A stretch of DNA of 22,443 bases from Flavobacteriales bacterium MED-G22 (GTDB taxonomy: Bacteria; Bacteroidota; Bacteroidia; Flavobacteriales; Flavobacteriaceae). The position numbers were made by a program, and so were the translations under genes. Numbering within the stretch: the stretch's first letter is position 1; every line of letters begins with the position of its first letter. Under the pieces are notes generated by a model, which searched no databases, was not told the DNA's origin, and saw only the letters and a program-made list of their open reading frames with translations. Positions 1 to 11,520 of this stretch are shown here, in pieces. The stretch is taken from contig NTKF01000020.1 of the NCBI GenBank assembly GCA_002457295.1, positions 1-22,443 of the forward strand, in the 5' to 3' direction.

Positions 1-70
1 TAAAGGCTTTTGTCAGAGCCAAATTATTATAAAAACTATTCCACTTACATTACTAAGACCTAACACTCCA

Positions 71-430
71 ATGATTTCTTTTGCTTTAGAATACCGTAAA
101 AATCAAATAGGGTTTGAATATGAAGGAGATTATACTGCTATTTTAGAATGTGATAACCGAAATGAAATTTGGGAAGTTTTTATTGGCAGGGATATTCTAA
201 GTGATCAAATGGATATATTCTTAAAAAATTTTTCATTTAATGGAACGATAAGTGCACGAGTTAAAGATGATTGTTCTTTCATTATTTTGGCTTCTGATGA
301 GTTCATATCACCAAGTGGAGAAACAATTTCAATAGCATCAGGCACAGGAAATAGTGAAGGTGAAAATCTATTAATAAATCTTAACACAAGTTTTGACTCT
401 AACTGTATGCTCAAGCTAGTTAAAAAATAG
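71..430 (+). CDS. Hypothetical protein, possibly 5'-truncated by the window edge
   Basis: I do not recognise this protein. From ATG 71 it is 119 residues, acidic, with no obvious membrane segment or signal peptide, and its predicted character is beta-rich. The reading frame is open upstream all the way to base 2 with no stop. No A-rich ribosome-binding stretch sits directly before ATG 71, so the annotated start may be an internal methionine and the gene may begin left of the window. It lies upstream of the DUF1059-like gene on the same strand, separated by 106 bases. The function is unknown. That it is a real gene is moderately likely, because the opposite-strand frame (205-414) is shorter and looks like a shadow. 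Confidence 0.55.
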   Translation: MISFALEYRKNQIGFEYEGDYTAILECDNRNEIWEVFIGRDILSDQMDIFLKNFSFNGTISARVKDDCSFIILASDEFISPSGETISIASGTGNSEGENLLINLNTSFDSNCMLKLVKK

Positions 431-490
431 ATTTTTTAAGATTGATTTTAATTGTTCTGCACAAGACAAAATCTATTCACTTTTTAAGAA

Positions 491-522
491 TTTTTGATAA
501 GCAAATCCATTTTATAATTTTT
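491..522 (+). promoter_or_regulatory. Candidate flavobacterial promoter for the DUF1059-like gene
   Basis: TTTTTG at 491-496 could serve as the -33 element. It is followed 18 bases later by TAATTTTT at 515-522, which matches the Bacteroidota -7 consensus TAnnTTTG except for the last base. It lies just before ATG 537 and would give a very short leader. This is a match to consensus only. Confidence 0.3.
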
Positions 523-536
523 CAATATTTACAATT

Positions 537-773
537 ATGAAAACAATGACTTGTAAACAACTAGGAGGTGCCTGCCATTTTAAAATTCAAGCAGAGAATT
601 TTAACGATATGGCTGCTCTCAGCAGAAAACATGCACTAGAAATGATTCAAAAAGGAGATCAAGCTCATCAAGAAGCTATGCGTAAAATGAAAGAACTCAT
701 GCAGTCATCTCATGCTATGGAGCAATGGATGAAAGAAAAGGAAAAAATATTTAATACACTTCTGGAAGATTAA
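537..773 (+). CDS. DUF1059-like small protein
   Basis: A 78-residue protein. Its N-terminus (MKTMTCKQLGGACHF) resembles the DUF1059 family of small proteins, with Cys6 and Cys13 in a CKxxGxxC arrangement, followed by a charged helical tail rich in Met, Lys and Glu (roughly residues 20-76). The family function is not established. The paired cysteines and His14 could bind a metal, but that is inference. ATG 537 is preceded by an AT-rich leader containing a candidate promoter. The gene ends just before a bidirectional terminator and converges with the DUF3467-rpoC operon. It has no signal peptide or membrane segment, so it is probably cytoplasmic. Confidence 0.75.
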   Translation: MKTMTCKQLGGACHFKIQAENFNDMAALSRKHALEMIQKGDQAHQEAMRKMKELMQSSHAMEQWMKEKEKIFNTLLED

Positions 774-792
774 ATGAAAAAGTGTAGATGAA

Positions 793-818
793 AAAAACCC
801 TCAAAAATGAGGGTTTTT
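793..818. terminator. Bidirectional rho-independent terminator
   Basis: An 11-bp perfect stem (793-803 with 808-818) containing the CCCTC/GAGGG core and an AAAA loop. It is flanked by a T-rich tract on the + side and an A-run on the other side that becomes a U-run on the minus strand. It sits between the convergent DUF1059-like gene and the rpoBC-DUF3467 operon, so it can end both transcripts. Confidence 0.9.
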
Positions 819-822
819 ATTT

Positions 823-1137
823 TTAAGCTTCACCAGCAGGACCAAAATTTAGTGGAATGGGCGGTGGGTCATTTGTTTCAACTTCGCCATGCGCTTTTTC
901 AAAACGTTGGATGTTTTCTCCTAAAGCTTTATGAAAACGCTTGGCATGTTCAGGAGTTAATATAATCCTTGATTTAACTCTGGCTTTAGGAGCTCCGGGC
1001 ATCACAGTGACATAATCAACTATAAATTCAGAAGCAGAGTGGTTGATTATAGCCAAATTTGAATAAAATCCTTCAGCTGTTTGCTCATCAATACTAATAT
1101 TGAGTTGCTGTTTATTAGGGTCTTTTTGCTCACTCAT
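823..1137 (-). CDS. DUF3467 domain protein, coupled to rpoC
   Basis: A 104-residue protein of the DUF3467 family, small proteins repeatedly found directly downstream of rpoC in Bacteroidota. The core (about residues 12-82) is a predicted beta-sandwich-like segment containing DYVTVMPGAPKARVKSRIIL followed by a helix (TPEHAKRFHKALGENI). The tail is Pro-rich and probably flexible. Its ATG shares one base with the rpoC stop (TAATG on the minus strand), implying translational coupling to the polymerase subunit. It is the last gene before the terminator at 793-818. The biochemical role is not known. An RNA-polymerase-linked role is inferred from position only. Confidence 0.88.
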   Translation of the reverse strand: MSEQKDPNKQQLNISIDEQTAEGFYSNLAIINHSASEFIVDYVTVMPGAPKARVKSRIILTPEHAKRFHKALGENIQRFEKAHGEVETNDPPPIPLNFGPAGEA

Positions 1138-4100
1138 TAGAAACTGATTTCCTCTTCTTCTTCTTTATTTATTAAAAGACTGTTATACTCCTCTTTTGAA
1201 CCTACAATAACATTATTATAATCTCTCAATCCTGTTCCTGCTGGAATCTTATGTCCTACAATAACATTTTCTTTTAAACCTTCTAGTGTATCAACTTTGC
1301 CGTTTACTGCTGCTTCATTGAGTACTTTAGTTGTTTCTTGGAAGGACGCTGCTGAAATAAAGGACTTAGTTTGTAAAGAAGCTCTTGTAATTCCTTGTAG
1401 CTCTGGAGTTGCTGTGGCAGGAGCTGCATCTCTTGCTATCACCAATGTTTTGTCTTCACGCTTTAAGATTGAATTTTCATCACGTAAAGCTCTAGAGCTG
1501 ATGATCTGACCTGCTTTAAAATTTTCAGAATCGCCAACTTCTTCAACTACTTTCATACCATAAAGTGCATCGTTTTCTCTTATGAAATCGTATTTGAAAA
1601 CCAATTGATTTTCCAAGAAAACAGAATCGCCTGGATCATTTATTCGAACTTTACGCATCATTTGACGAACAACAACTTCAAAGTGCTTGTCATTTATTTT
1701 TACTCCTTGAAGGCGATAAACTTCTTGAATTTCGTTAACCAAATATTGTTGAACCGCAGAGGGTCCCTTAATAGATAAAATATCTGCAGGAGTGATTGAT
1801 CCATCAGAAAGTGGCATTCCTGCTTTTACAAAGTCATTTTCTTGAACCAAAATCTGATTAGAAAGCTTCACTAAATAACGCTTAATATCACCAAATTTAG
1901 ACTCGACTATGATTTCACGATTTCCACGTTTGATTTTTCCAAAGGAAACAACACCATCAATTTCAGAAACTACTGCTGGATTGGATGGGTTTCGAGCCTC
2001 AAACAATTCTGTTACTCGTGGTAAACCTCCCGTAATATCTCCTGACTTAGCAGACTTTCGAGGAATTTTAACTAAGATCTTGCCTTCCTGAATATTGTCA
2101 CCTTCATTAACAATCAAATGTGCTCCTACTGGAAGGTTATAAGAACGTAAAGTAGTTCCCTTTTTATCTACAATGGAAAGGGTTGGAATAAGTTTTTTAT
2201 TCCTTGATTCAGAAATTACTTTTTCTTGGAATCCTGTTTGTTCATCAATTTCTACTTGATAAGTCAATCCCTGTTCTATATTTTCATATACTATTTTACC
2301 GGAGAATTCAGAAACAATTACCCCATTGAAAGGATCCCAACTACAAACACGATCGCCTTTCTTCACCTTAGCTTTATTCTTGATGGCAAGAATAGCGCCG
2401 TAAGGAATATTTTGAGTATTCAATACATTTTTAGTCTTTGCATCTAACAACTTTAATTCTGATGTTCTAGAAATAACAATTTCAGCTGGATTGCCATCGC
2501 TGTCAGATCCATTTACCGTCTTAAGGTCTTCAATTTCTGCAATACCATCAAAGCGGGCAATAATACTATTTTCTTCAGAAATATTTCCAGCAACACCACC
2601 CACGTGGAATGTTCTAAGGGTAAGCTGGGTTCCTGGTTCTCCAATAGATTGAGCGGCAATAACTCCAACGGCCTCTCCCTTTTGAACCATTTTTCCTGTA
2701 GCAAGGTTTCTACCATAACATCTGGCACAAATTCCTCTAGCGGCTTCACAAGTCAACGGTGATCGAACTTCAACAGAACTAATGGGAGTTTCTTCAATAG
2801 TTGCTACTACTTCAGCTGTAATTTGTTCTCCTGCACCCACTAACACTTCATTCGTGGAGGGATCAACTACATCATGTAGTGCAACACGCCCAAGGATACG
2901 TTCCCCTAATGATTCAACAATTTCATCATTTTTCTTAAGGGGTTCTACTTCTACACCACGCAAAGTACCACAATCTAATTGATTGACTATAACATCCTGT
3001 GAAACGTCATGTAAACGACGAGTTAAATAACCTGCATCTGCTGTTTTTAATGCCGTATCTGCTAATCCTTTCCGTGCACCGTGGGTAGATATAAAATATT
3101 CTAAAATGGATAATCCTTCTTTAAAGTTTGAAAGGATAGGATTTTCAATAATTTCTCCACCTCCAACATTAGATTTTTTTGGCTTGGCCATCAAACCACG
3201 CATTCCCGTGAGCTGACGTATTTGCTCTTTAGATCCTCGAGCTCCAGAATCCAACATCATAAACACAGAATTGAATCCTTGCTGATCTTCACTAATTCTT
3301 TTCATAGCCAACTCAGTGAGTTTGGCATTGGTAGATGTCCAAACGTCAATAACCTGATTATAACGCTCATTGTTTGTAATGAGACCCATATTATAATTAG
3401 ACATAATGCCTTCAACTTGACCATTAGCGTCATCAATCATGGTCAATTTTTCTGGTGGAATAATGATATCTCCAAGACTAAAAGATAAACCTCCTTTAAA
3501 AGCAAAGCCATAACCCATGTCTTTGATTTCGTCTAAGAAAGCTGCAGTTTCTGCAACACTAGTAGCACTCAAGATTTTACCAATAATTTCTCGTAGACTC
3601 TTTTTAGTTAAAACAGTATTGAAAAAGCCAGCCTTTGCAGGAACTACTTCGTTAAAGAGAACTCTTCCTACAGTCGTTTCAATTAATTTACTTTGGCTTT
3701 CTCCTGCCTCGTCTAATTCATCAATTCTGATTTTGATAATTGCATTTAAATCAACCCGCTTTTCATTATGAGCAATATGAACTTCTTCTACAGAGTAGAA
3801 AGTGAGACCCTCTCCCTTGATGGGTTTTTGTTTGGTTGATTTTCTTGCTTTTGTCATATAGTAGAGTCCCAATACCATGTCTTGAGAAGGCACAGTAATA
3901 GGTGACCCGTTTGCTGGATTCAAAATGTTGTGTGAAGCCAACATCAACAGTTGTGATTCTAAAATGGCTTCAGGCCCTAAAGGAAGGTGAACTGCCATTT
4001 GGTCACCATCAAAATCAGCGTTAAAGGCGGTACAGACCAAGGGGTGCAATTGAATGGCTTTTCCTTCGATCAATTTAGGTTGGAAAGCTTGAATTCCCAA

Positions 4101-5444
4101 TCTATGCAATGTGGGAGCTCGATTCAAAAGAACTGGATGCCCTTTTAATACGTTTTCTAAAATATCCCAAACAACAGGTTCTTTGCGATCAATAATCTTT
4201 TTTGCTGACTTCACTGTTTTAACAATTCCTCGCTCAATTAGCTTTCTAATGACAAAAGGCTTGTAAAGCTCAGCAGCCATCCCTTTGGGTAGACCACACT
4301 CAAAAAGTTTTAACTCAGGACCAACCACAATTACTGATCGAGCAGAATAGTCTACTCTTTTTCCTAAGAGGTTTTGTCTGAAACGCCCTTGCTTTCCTTT
4401 TAAAGAATCAGATAAAGACTTTAATGGACGATTGGATTCCGTTTTCACTGCAGACGACTTTCTAGTATTATCAAAAAGTGAATCAACAGACTCTTGTAAC
4501 ATCCTTTTCTCATTTCGAAGAATGACCTCAGGAGCTTTAATTTCTACTAATCTCTTTAATCGATTGTTTCTAATGATAACTCTTCTGTAAAGATCATTTA
4601 AGTCTGAAGTGGCAAAACGACCACCATCTAGTGGCACCAAAGGCCTTAATTCAGGAGGTATAACAGGAATGACCTTCATGATCATCCACTCAGGTAAATT
4701 TTCGCCTCGTTCATTTGCCTCCCTGAAAGCCTCAACAACTTGTAAGCGTTTTAAAGCCTCTGTTTTGCGTTGTTTTGACGTTTCATTGTTTGCTTTGTGA
4801 CGCAATTGATAAGATAATTCTTGTAGATCTATTCGAGAGAGTAACTCGATGAGGCATTCTGCACCCATCTTAGCAATAAATTTATCTGGATTACTGTCTT
4901 CTAGATATTGATTTTCAACAGGGAGTTCGTCATATACATTTAGATATTCTTCTTCTGTCAAGAAATCTAGCTTTTGCAATGGTTCCCCTTCTGCATTTTT
5001 AGCAATTCCAGGCTGTATAACTACATACCGTTCATAATAAATAATCATGTCTAATTTCTTAGACGGTAAGCCAAGAAGGTAGCCTAATTTATTTGGTAAC
5101 GAACGAAAATACCATATATGAGCCACTGGAACAAGAAGGTTGATATGTCCTACTCGATCACGTCTTACTTTTTTTTCTGTCACCTCTACCCCACAGCGGT
5201 CACATACAATTCCTTTATATCGAATTCGCTTATATTTCCCGCAGGCACATTCATAATCTTTAACAGGTCCAAATATTCTTTCACAAAACAGACCGTCGCG
5301 CTCTGGTTTGTGAGTTCTATAATTGATTGTTTCAGGTTTCAACACTTCACCTCTTGAATTTCCAAGAATGACTTCAGGAGAAGCTAAACCTATTGATATT
5401 TTGTTGAATTTTTTTTGTGTAATTATTTCGTTGTTTCGAGCCAT
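1137..5444 (-). CDS. rpoC: DNA-directed RNA polymerase subunit beta'
   Basis: A 1435-residue beta' subunit that, with beta, forms the catalytic core of RNA polymerase. The active-site motif NADFDGD lies at residues 475-481, with Asp477, Asp479 and Asp481 chelating the catalytic magnesium. The N-terminal zinc finger uses Cys66, Cys68, Cys81 and Cys84. The second zinc site is Cys825, Cys899, Cys906 and Cys909. The trigger-loop neighbourhood [16 protein letters not shown] is intact. Length and continuity are normal for Bacteroidota, with no frameshift. ATG 5444 lies 24 bases after the rpoB stop, and the 3' end overlaps the DUF3467 start by one base. It is the penultimate gene of the tuf-to-DUF3467 block. 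Confidence 0.99.
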   Translation of the reverse strand: MARNNEIITQKKFNKISIGLASPEVILGNSRGEVLKPETINYRTHKPERDGLFCERIFGPVKDYECACGKYKRIRYKGIVCDRCGVEVTEKKVRRDRVGHINLLVPVAHIWYFRSLPNKLGYLLGLPSKKLDMIIYYERYVVIQPGIAKNAEGEPLQKLDFLTEEEYLNVYDELPVENQYLEDSNPDKFIAKMGAECLIELLSRIDLQELSYQLRHKANNETSKQRKTEALKRLQVVEAFREANERGENLPEWMIMKVIPVIPPELRPLVPLDGGRFATSDLNDLYRRVIIRNNRLKRLVEIKAPEVILRNEKRMLQESVDSLFDNTRKSSAVKTESNRPLKSLSDSLKGKQGRFRQNLLGKRVDYSARSVIVVGPELKLFECGLPKGMAAELYKPFVIRKLIERGIVKTVKSAKKIIDRKEPVVWDILENVLKGHPVLLNRAPTLHRLGIQAFQPKLIEGKAIQLHPLVCTAFNADFDGDQMAVHLPLGPEAILESQLLMLASHNILNPANGSPITVPSQDMVLGLYYMTKARKSTKQKPIKGEGLTFYSVEEVHIAHNEKRVDLNAIIKIRIDELDEAGESQSKLIETTVGRVLFNEVVPAKAGFFNTVLTKKSLREIIGKILSATSVAETAAFLDEIKDMGYGFAFKGGLSFSLGDIIIPPEKLTMIDDANGQVEGIMSNYNMGLITNNERYNQVIDVWTSTNAKLTELAMKRISEDQQGFNSVFMMLDSGARGSKEQIRQLTGMRGLMAKPKKSNVGGGEIIENPILSNFKEGLSILEYFISTHGARKGLADTALKTADAGYLTRRLHDVSQDVIVNQLDCGTLRGVEVEPLKKNDEIVESLGERILGRVALHDVVDPSTNEVLVGAGEQITAEVVATIEETPISSVEVRSPLTCEAARGICARCYGRNLATGKMVQKGEAVGVIAAQSIGEPGTQLTLRTFHVGGVAGNISEENSIIARFDGIAEIEDLKTVNGSDSDGNPAEIVISRTSELKLLDAKTKNVLNTQNIPYGAILAIKNKAKVKKGDRVCSWDPFNGVIVSEFSGKIVYENIEQGLTYQVEIDEQTGFQEKVISESRNKKLIPTLSIVDKKGTTLRSYNLPVGAHLIVNEGDNIQEGKILVKIPRKSAKSGDITGGLPRVTELFEARNPSNPAVVSEIDGVVSFGKIKRGNREIIVESKFGDIKRYLVKLSNQILVQENDFVKAGMPLSDGSITPADILSIKGPSAVQQYLVNEIQEVYRLQGVKINDKHFEVVVRQMMRKVRINDPGDSVFLENQLVFKYDFIRENDALYGMKVVEEVGDSENFKAGQIISSRALRDENSILKREDKTLVIARDAAPATATPELQGITRASLQTKSFISAASFQETTKVLNEAAVNGKVDTLEGLKENVIVGHKIPAGTGLRDYNNVIVGSKEEYNSLLINKEEEEEISF

Positions 5445-5468
5445 AGCTATCTAATTCTTTATCAATAT

Positions 5469-8400
5469 TTATTCCTCTAGACGAATGTCTAATCCTAATC
5501 CTTTCAATTCGTGCATTAACACATTGAAAGATTCTGGCAGTCCTGGTTCTGGGAGAGTATCACCTTTAACAATAGACTCATACGTCTTTGCTCTTCCTAT
5601 CACATCGTCTGATTTGACTGTTAAAATTTCTTGAAGGGTGCTAGAAGCTCCATAAGCTTCAAGTGCCCACACTTCCATCTCACCAAATCGTTGTCCACCA
5701 AATTGAGCTTTTCCACCCAAGGGTTGTTGAGTAATCAGAGAATAGGGTCCTATAGAACGCGAATGCATTTTATCGTCTACCATATGACCCAGTTTCAACA
5801 TATAAATCACACCAACAGTGGCCGGTTGATCAAAACGTTCTCCCGTTCCTCCATCATAGAGGTAAGTGTGTCCATATTGAGGCACTCCTGCTTTTTCAGT
5901 CAACGCATTGATTTCTTCAATTGTAGCTCCATCAAAAATTGGAGTAGCATATTTTTCTCCTAATTTCAATCCTGCCCATCCTAAAACGGTCTCATAAATC
6001 TGACCAATATTCATTCTTGAAGGAACTCCTAACGGATTTAATACAATATCAACGGGTGTTCCATCTTCTAAAAAAGGCATTTCTTCTTCCCTAACAATTC
6101 GGGCAACGATACCTTTATTTCCGTGACGTCCCGCCATTTTGTCTCCAACCTTAAGTTTTCGTTTTTTAGCGATATATACTTTGGCCAACTTTTTAATCCC
6201 TGCTGGTAATTCATCACCAACACTTATTGTAAATTTTTCTCTGCGAAGTGCACCTTGTAGGTCGTTTTCTTTGATTTTATAATTGTGAAGTAAATCTGCA
6301 ATTAGTGCATTTGTATCATCAGAAGTTGTCCATGTCCCTTTTGTCAAATGAGTATAATCATCCACAGAGGAAAGCATTTTTAAAGTGAATTTTTTTCCTT
6401 TTGGAAGCACCTCTTCACCAAGATCATTACTGACACCTTGAGAAGTTTTTCCATTCGCTAGAGCAAATAACTTTTCAACTAGAATCCCTTTTAGATCATC
6501 AAACTTTTTGTCATAAGCTACATCTAGAGCTTCTAACTCATCTTTATCTTGGTTGCGTTTACGCTTGTCTTTTAATGAACGTACAAATAATTTTTTGTCA
6601 ATAACAACTCCTCTGAGTGAAGGCGCTGCTTTTAATGAAGCGTCTTTTACATCTCCTGCTTTGTCGCCAAAAATAGCTCGAAGGAGCTTTTCTTCAGGAG
6701 TAGGATCTGACTCACCCTTTGGAGTAATCTTTCCAATAAGAATGTCTCCTGGATGTACTTCTGCTCCTATTCGGATCATTCCATTTTCATCTAGATCTTT
6801 TGTAGCTTCTTCACTTACATTTGGAATATCGTCTGTTAATTCTTCAGTTCCTAACTTGGTATCTCTAACATCAAGAGAATATTCATCAATGTGTACAGAA
6901 GTGAAGATGTCTTCTCGCACTACTTTTTCAGAGATAACAATTGCATCCTCAAAATTATAGCCTTTCCATGGCATAAAGGCCACTTTCATATTTCTTCCTA
7001 GGGCTAGTTCTCCATTTTCTGTGGCATAACCCTGTGATAAAACTTGACCTTTTTTAACACGATCTCCTTTTTTTACAATAGGCTTTAGGTTGATACACGT
7101 CCCCTGATTGGTTTTTCTAAATTTTATTAATTCATAGGTTTTTAAATCACCATCAAAAGTGACTAATTCCTCTTCTTCAGAAAAATCATATTTGATCACA
7201 ATCTTGTTAGCATCAACATACTCTACTAAACCCTCTCCTTCTGCATTAATCAATACTCTAGAATCAGAGGCTACTTGTTGTTCCAAACCAGTACCTACTA
7301 TGGGTGATTCTGGACGCATCAAAGGAACCGCTTGGCGCATCATATTTGAGCCCATCAAAGCACGGTTTGCATCGTCATGTTCTAAGAATGGAATTAAAGA
7401 GGCCGATATCGAAGCAATTTGGTTTGGTGCTACGTCGGTATAGTTTATTTGATCTGGTGTAACCACTGGGAAATCTGCTTGGTCACGAGCAATAACACGT
7501 TCACTTTTAATTTTTCCTCCCTTATCGTACTCGATATTGGCCTGAGCAATGAGTTTATCTTCTTCTTCCTCAGCACTCAAATAAATGGTTTCTTTTAGAT
7601 TTATTACTCCCTTATCAACTTTGCGATAAGGTGTTTCAATAAAACCTAAATTATTAACTTTTGCATACACCCCTAAGGAAGATATTAATCCAATATTTGG
7701 ACCTTCTGGTGTTTCAATAGGACATAAACGCCCATAATGGGTATAATGCACATCTCGCACTTCAAAACCGGCTCTTTCGCGTGAAAGACCTCCAGGACCT
7801 AAGGCAGACAATCTCCTTTTGTGTGTTATTTCAGCTAATGGATTGGTCTGGTCCATAAACTGAGACAATTGATTAGTGCCAAAAAATGTATTGATAACAG
7901 AAGACAATGTTTTAGCATTGATCAAATCAATAGGTGTAAACACTTCATTGTCACGCACATTCATACGCTCTCGAATGGTTCTGGCCATTCGAGCGAGCCC
8001 TACTCCAAATTGTGATGAAAGTTGCTCGCCAACAGTCCTAACTCTTCTATTGGAAAGATGGTCAATGTCATCTATCTCTGCTTTAGAATTAATCAATTCA
8101 ATAAGATATTTGACAATAGTTATAATATCTAATTTAGTTAAAACCTGTTTGTCCATTTCGACATCCAAGCCCAACTTTTTATTCATTCTATACCGACCAA
8201 CTTCTCCCAAATTATAACGTTGATCTGAGAAAAAGAGTTTATCAATGATCCCTCTTGCCGTATCCTCATCTGGTGGTTCAGCATTTCGAAGTTGACGATA
8301 AATGTGTTCTACAGCTTCTTTTTCTGAATTTGTTGGATCTTTCTGAAGGGTGTTATAAATGATGGCATAATCAGACATATGGGCGTCAATTTTATGCAAT

Positions 8401-9278
8401 AAGATCGTCTTAACACCAGCTTCAATTATTTCTTCTATATGATCTGCTTCTAATACAGTATCACGATCGATTAAAATTTCATTTCGCTCTATGGAAATAA
8501 CCTCTCCTGTGTCTTCATCTACAAAATCTTCATGCCACGTTTTAAGAACCCGGGCAGCTAATTTTCTTCCAAGAACTTTTTTTAAACTCGTTTTATTGAC
8601 CTTAATTTCTTCTGCTAAATCAAAGATCTCCAAAATATCACGATCGTGTTCATAGCCAATAGCTCTAAAAAGAGTAGTCACAGGTAATTTTTTCTTTCGA
8701 TCAATGTATGCATACATAACACTATTAATGTCAGTAGCAAATTCAATCCATGATCCTTTAAAAGGGATAACACGTGCTGAATATAATTTGGTCCCATTAG
8801 CGTGGAAAGATTGTCCGAAAAACACGCCCGGAGACCTGTGAAGTTGTGAAACAACGATTCGTTCCGCCCCATTAATTACAAATGTTCCACTTGGGGTCAT
8901 GTAAGGAATTGTTCCGAGAAACACATCTTGGACAATAGTTTCAAAATCTTCGTGTTCTGGATCAGTACAATATAATTTAAGGCGGGCTTTTAAAGGCACA
9001 GAATAGGTCAGCCCTCTTTCAATACATTCTTGAATTGAATAACGAGGAGGATCTACAAAATAATCCAAAAACTCAAGCACGAATTGGTTTCGAGTGTCAG
9101 TTATTGGAAAGTTTTCTTTGAAGGTGTTAAATAGACCTTCAACAGCCCTTTCGTCAGTTTTCGTTTCTAATTGGAAAAAATCCTGAAAAGATTTGATTTG
9201 AATATCCAAAAAGTCAGGATAAGGAGGGGTGTTTTGTGCACCTGCGAAATTGGTTCGTAAACTTTTTTCTTTGACCAT
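5469..9278 (-). CDS. rpoB: DNA-directed RNA polymerase subunit beta
   Basis: A 1269-residue beta subunit, full length for Bacteroidota. The rifampicin pocket is of sensitive type: [10 protein letters not shown] begins at residue 472, with Asp476, His486 and Ser491 in the positions of E. coli Asp516, His526 and Ser531. The catalytic-site motif GYNFEDA contains Glu777-Asp778, and [10 protein letters not shown] is intact nearer the C-terminus. The protein ends in the usual [13 protein letters not shown] 9278 follows a 102-base spacer after rplL that holds a long hairpin, and rpoC starts 24 bases after the stop. Transcription is probably from the upstream ribosomal operon, since I see no separate strong promoter. 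Confidence 0.99.
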   Translation of the reverse strand: MVKEKSLRTNFAGAQNTPPYPDFLDIQIKSFQDFFQLETKTDERAVEGLFNTFKENFPITDTRNQFVLEFLDYFVDPPRYSIQECIERGLTYSVPLKARLKLYCTDPEHEDFETIVQDVFLGTIPYMTPSGTFVINGAERIVVSQLHRSPGVFFGQSFHANGTKLYSARVIPFKGSWIEFATDINSVMYAYIDRKKKLPVTTLFRAIGYEHDRDILEIFDLAEEIKVNKTSLKKVLGRKLAARVLKTWHEDFVDEDTGEVISIERNEILIDRDTVLEADHIEEIIEAGVKTILLHKIDAHMSDYAIIYNTLQKDPTNSEKEAVEHIYRQLRNAEPPDEDTARGIIDKLFFSDQRYNLGEVGRYRMNKKLGLDVEMDKQVLTKLDIITIVKYLIELINSKAEIDDIDHLSNRRVRTVGEQLSSQFGVGLARMARTIRERMNVRDNEVFTPIDLINAKTLSSVINTFFGTNQLSQFMDQTNPLAEITHKRRLSALGPGGLSRERAGFEVRDVHYTHYGRLCPIETPEGPNIGLISSLGVYAKVNNLGFIETPYRKVDKGVINLKETIYLSAEEEEDKLIAQANIEYDKGGKIKSERVIARDQADFPVVTPDQINYTDVAPNQIASISASLIPFLEHDDANRALMGSNMMRQAVPLMRPESPIVGTGLEQQVASDSRVLINAEGEGLVEYVDANKIVIKYDFSEEEELVTFDGDLKTYELIKFRKTNQGTCINLKPIVKKGDRVKKGQVLSQGYATENGELALGRNMKVAFMPWKGYNFEDAIVISEKVVREDIFTSVHIDEYSLDVRDTKLGTEELTDDIPNVSEEATKDLDENGMIRIGAEVHPGDILIGKITPKGESDPTPEEKLLRAIFGDKAGDVKDASLKAAPSLRGVVIDKKLFVRSLKDKRKRNQDKDELEALDVAYDKKFDDLKGILVEKLFALANGKTSQGVSNDLGEEVLPKGKKFTLKMLSSVDDYTHLTKGTWTTSDDTNALIADLLHNYKIKENDLQGALRREKFTISVGDELPAGIKKLAKVYIAKKRKLKVGDKMAGRHGNKGIVARIVREEEMPFLEDGTPVDIVLNPLGVPSRMNIGQIYETVLGWAGLKLGEKYATPIFDGATIEEINALTEKAGVPQYGHTYLYDGGTGERFDQPATVGVIYMLKLGHMVDDKMHSRSIGPYSLITQQPLGGKAQFGGQRFGEMEVWALEAYGASSTLQEILTVKSDDVIGRAKTYESIVKGDTLPEPGLPESFNVLMHELKGLGLDIRLEE

Positions 9279-9330
9279 TTAACTTAAATTATATTAAAAA
9301 ATTGTTGGGGCTACTAACTACAAATGGGAT

Positions 9331-9358
9331 AAGGCCTTTGAAAAAATTCAAAAGCCTT
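9331..9358 (-). promoter_or_regulatory. Hairpin in the rplL-rpoB spacer, candidate attenuator or processing site
   Basis: An 11-bp stem (9331-9341 with 9348-9358) containing one G-U wobble in the minus-strand transcript, with a 6-base loop. It is not followed by a U-run in the transcribed direction, so it is not a typical terminator. E. coli has an attenuator and an RNase III site in the same spacer. An equivalent role here is inference. Confidence 0.5.
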
Positions 9359-9380
9359 CCCTTTTTATATGGTGATGAAA

Positions 9381-9761
9381 CTATTTAAGCTCAACCTCTG
9401 CACCAGCTTCTTCAAGTGACTTTTGAAGCCCTTCAGCTTCGTCCTTCGAAATTGCCTCTTTAACAGGGCTAGGTGCATTATCAACAAGTTCTTTGGCTTC
9501 TTTTAGCCCAAGACCTGTCAATTCTTTTACTAATTTGACAACTGCTAGTTTAGACCCACCTGCAGCTTTCAAAATCACGTCAAATTCTGATTTTTCTTCT
9601 GCGGCGTCTCCTCCTCCTGCGGCAGCAGGACCAGCAACTGCTACAGCAGCAGCAGCAGCAGGCTCAATGCCGTAATCATTTTTTAAAATATCAGCCAATT
9701 CACTGACCTCTTTGACGGTCAAGTTTACCAACTGCTCTGCGAATTCTTTTAAATCTGCCAT
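9381..9761 (-). CDS. rplL: 50S ribosomal protein L7/L12
   Basis: A 126-residue acidic stalk protein of the large ribosomal subunit that recruits translation GTPases. The N-terminal dimerisation helices (about residues 1-33) lead into an Ala/Gly-rich hinge (about 34-56). The C-terminal domain carries the conserved [32 protein letters not shown] and GAEVELK segments. Length is typical. It follows rplJ by 67 bases on the minus strand, the classic rplJL pair, and precedes rpoB. The Ala-rich hinge is repetitive at DNA level (GCA/GCT runs near 9640-9660) but in frame. Confidence 0.98.
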   Translation of the reverse strand: MADLKEFAEQLVNLTVKEVSELADILKNDYGIEPAAAAAVAVAGPAAAGGGDAAEEKSEFDVILKAAGGSKLAVVKLVKELTGLGLKEAKELVDNAPSPVKEAISKDEAEGLQKSLEEAGAEVELK

Positions 9762-9828
9762 TTTTTCGAGTTTAGTGTTTAAAATTTAATATTATGATAA
9801 TAGAGTGCGTACATAGTTAAAAATCGGT

Positions 9829-10344
9829 TTACCGTTCGGCTAATGTTTGAACAATACCAGCCAGCTTTCCACTCCCCGATTGTAGAGCAGAAACCACATT
9901 TTTAGCAGGAGATTGCAACAACATGATGATATCTCCTATCAATTCTTCTTTAGATTTAAGTGCTGTTAGAGTTTCTAATTGATCGTCTCCAACATAGATT
10001 GCCTCTTCAATAAAGGCTCCTTTGAGTAATGGTTTATCTGCTTTTTTTCTAAATTCTTTGATTACTTTCGCTGGAGCGTTTCCCGTTTCAGAAAACATTA
10101 AAGAGGTATTACCTTTCAAAATGTCTTTCAATACACCATAGTCAGTATCAGATTCTTCCATAGCTTTTGCAAGCATGGTGTTTTTAACCACTGAAAGTGT
10201 TATCCCAGCTTTAAAACACGCTCTTCTTAAGGCTGATGTTTGTGCTGCATTAAGCCCTGCTATATCAGTCAGATATAGATTTTTGGTGTCTTGCAAGCTC
10301 TCTTTAAGATTTTCTATTGCGATATTTTTTTCTTCTCTTGTCAT
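9829..10344 (-). CDS. rplJ: 50S ribosomal protein L10
   Basis: A 171-residue L10 protein, the base of the ribosomal stalk that holds the L7/L12 dimers. The N-terminal RNA-binding domain includes LYLTDIAGLNAAQTSALRR and the LSVVKNTMLAKA segment. The C-terminal helix (about residues 140-171, ending LAGIVQTLAER) is where L7/L12 binds. It starts 26 bases after rplA, which leaves no room for a long dedicated leader. Autoregulation of rplJL by L10 is known in other bacteria, but no such leader structure is evident in this short spacer. Confidence 0.98.
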   Translation of the reverse strand: MTREEKNIAIENLKESLQDTKNLYLTDIAGLNAAQTSALRRACFKAGITLSVVKNTMLAKAMEESDTDYGVLKDILKGNTSLMFSETGNAPAKVIKEFRKKADKPLLKGAFIEEAIYVGDDQLETLTALKSKEELIGDIIMLLQSPAKNVVSALQSGSGKLAGIVQTLAER

Positions 10345-10370
10345 TTTAATAGTCTTGAGTTACACAGAAT

Positions 10371-11063
10371 CTATTGAGCGATTTTAGTGTCAATTGGAAT
10401 GCTAGGACTCATTGTGCTAGACATAAAAATACTTTTTACATAAATACCTTTAGCTGTTGAAGGTTTCAATTTGATAATTGTCTTCAAAAGCTCATCAGCA
10501 TTTTCTTGAATTTTGTCAGCAGAAAATGATGCTTTTGCAACAGAGGCATGAATAATTCCTGTTTTGTCAACTTTGAAATCAATCTTTCCTCCTTTTACAT
10601 CGCTAACTGCTTTTCCAATTTCCATTGTCACTGTTCCCGTTTTTGGATTAGGCATTAAACCTCTAGGGCCGAGTACTCGTCCTAGTGGGCCTAATTTTCC
10701 CATGACGCTTGGAAGGGTGACAATAACATCTATGTCTGTCCATCCGTCTTTTATTTTTTGAAGATATTCATCCAGTCCAACATGATCTGCCCCTGCTGCT
10801 TTTGCTTCTTCTTCTTTATCTGGGGTAACTAAGGCCAGCACCTTCACTTGTTTCCCTGTTCCGTGAGGAAGAGTGACAACCCCACGTACTAATTGGTCTG
10901 CTTTGCGAGGATCTACACCAAGACGGACGGCAAGATCAATGCTTGCATCAAATTTGGTAGTTGTAATTTCCTTTACAAGGCTTGAGGCCTCTTCAAGACT
11001 GTAGAGGGCTTTAGAATCTACTTTTGAGCGAGATTCTTTTAAATTTCTTGTTAATCGTGCCAT
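10371..11063 (-). CDS. rplA: 50S ribosomal protein L1
   Basis: A 230-residue L1 protein of the mobile L1 stalk, which helps release deacylated tRNA from the E site. The conserved signature [21 protein letters not shown] lies mid-protein, and the two-domain length is typical. It follows rplK by 19 bases, the standard rplKA pair. In other bacteria L1 represses its own operon by binding the rplK leader mRNA. I could not identify a convincing L1 target in the 88-base nusG-rplK spacer. ATG 11063 is chosen by alignment to the family N-terminus ([12 protein letters not shown]). Confidence 0.98.
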   Translation of the reverse strand: MARLTRNLKESRSKVDSKALYSLEEASSLVKEITTTKFDASIDLAVRLGVDPRKADQLVRGVVTLPHGTGKQVKVLALVTPDKEEEAKAAGADHVGLDEYLQKIKDGWTDIDVIVTLPSVMGKLGPLGRVLGPRGLMPNPKTGTVTMEIGKAVSDVKGGKIDFKVDKTGIIHASVAKASFSADKIQENADELLKTIIKLKPSTAKGIYVKSIFMSSTMSPSIPIDTKIAQ

Positions 11064-11082
11064 TGCTTTTTTTGTTTTAATG

Positions 11083-11520
11083 TTAGAAAGGAGCCGCTCC
11101 AGAAATTTTAAATCCCATTGAACGAGCAGTACCTGCTACCATTTTCATTGCAGATTCTACAGTGAACGCATTTAAATCTGGCATCTTATCTTCAGCAATT
11201 GTGCGGACTTGATCCCAAGTGACCGTAGCCACTTTATTTCGGTTTGGTTCACCCGAGCCCTTTTTAGCTTTGGCAGCTTCCATCAATTGAACGGCCGCTG
11301 GAGGTGTCTTGATCACAAATTCAAAAGATTTGTCAACAAATACAGTGATGGCTACTGGTAAAATTTTGCCTTGCTTTTCTTGCGTTCTAGCGTTGAATTG
11401 CTTGCAAAATTCCATAATATTCACCCCTGCGGCACCTAGCGCGGGTCCAACCGGTGGCGATGGATTCGCAGCACCTCCCCGAACTTGTAGTTTTAAAACT
11501 TTACTTACTTCTTTTGCCAT
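11083..11520 (-). CDS. rplK: 50S ribosomal protein L11
   Basis: A 145-residue L11 protein of the GTPase-associated centre. The N-terminal domain has the proline-rich [20 protein letters not shown] signature with the [11 protein letters not shown] helix. The C-terminal rRNA-binding domain ends with the expected [10 protein letters not shown]. It starts 88 bases after nusG and is followed by rplA. The spacer before it contains a 14-codon open frame ending 5 bases before the start, listed under findings. Confidence 0.98.
   Translation of the reverse strand: MAKEVSKVLKLQVRGGAANPSPPVGPALGAAGVNIMEFCKQFNARTQEKQGKILPVAITVFVDKSFEFVIKTPPAAVQLMEAAKAKKGSGEPNRNKVATVTWDQVRTIAEDKMPDLNAFTVESAMKMVAGTARSMGFKISGAAPF

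Noticed and set aside
6553..6960. 135-codon + strand frame inside rpoB
   Set aside because: It is antisense to well-conserved rpoB codons, has no recognisable protein features and is the usual shadow of a long gene. The same applies to the other + strand frames within 1137-9278.
7780..7860. Rifampicin-resistance substitutions in rpoB
   Set aside because: Asp476, His486 and Ser491 match the sensitive residues of E. coli RpoB, and the pocket sequence is standard.
9630..9665. GCA/GCT triplet repeats in rplL
   Set aside because: They encode the normal Ala-rich hinge of L7/L12 and are in frame, so they are not a mobile or regulatory repeat.
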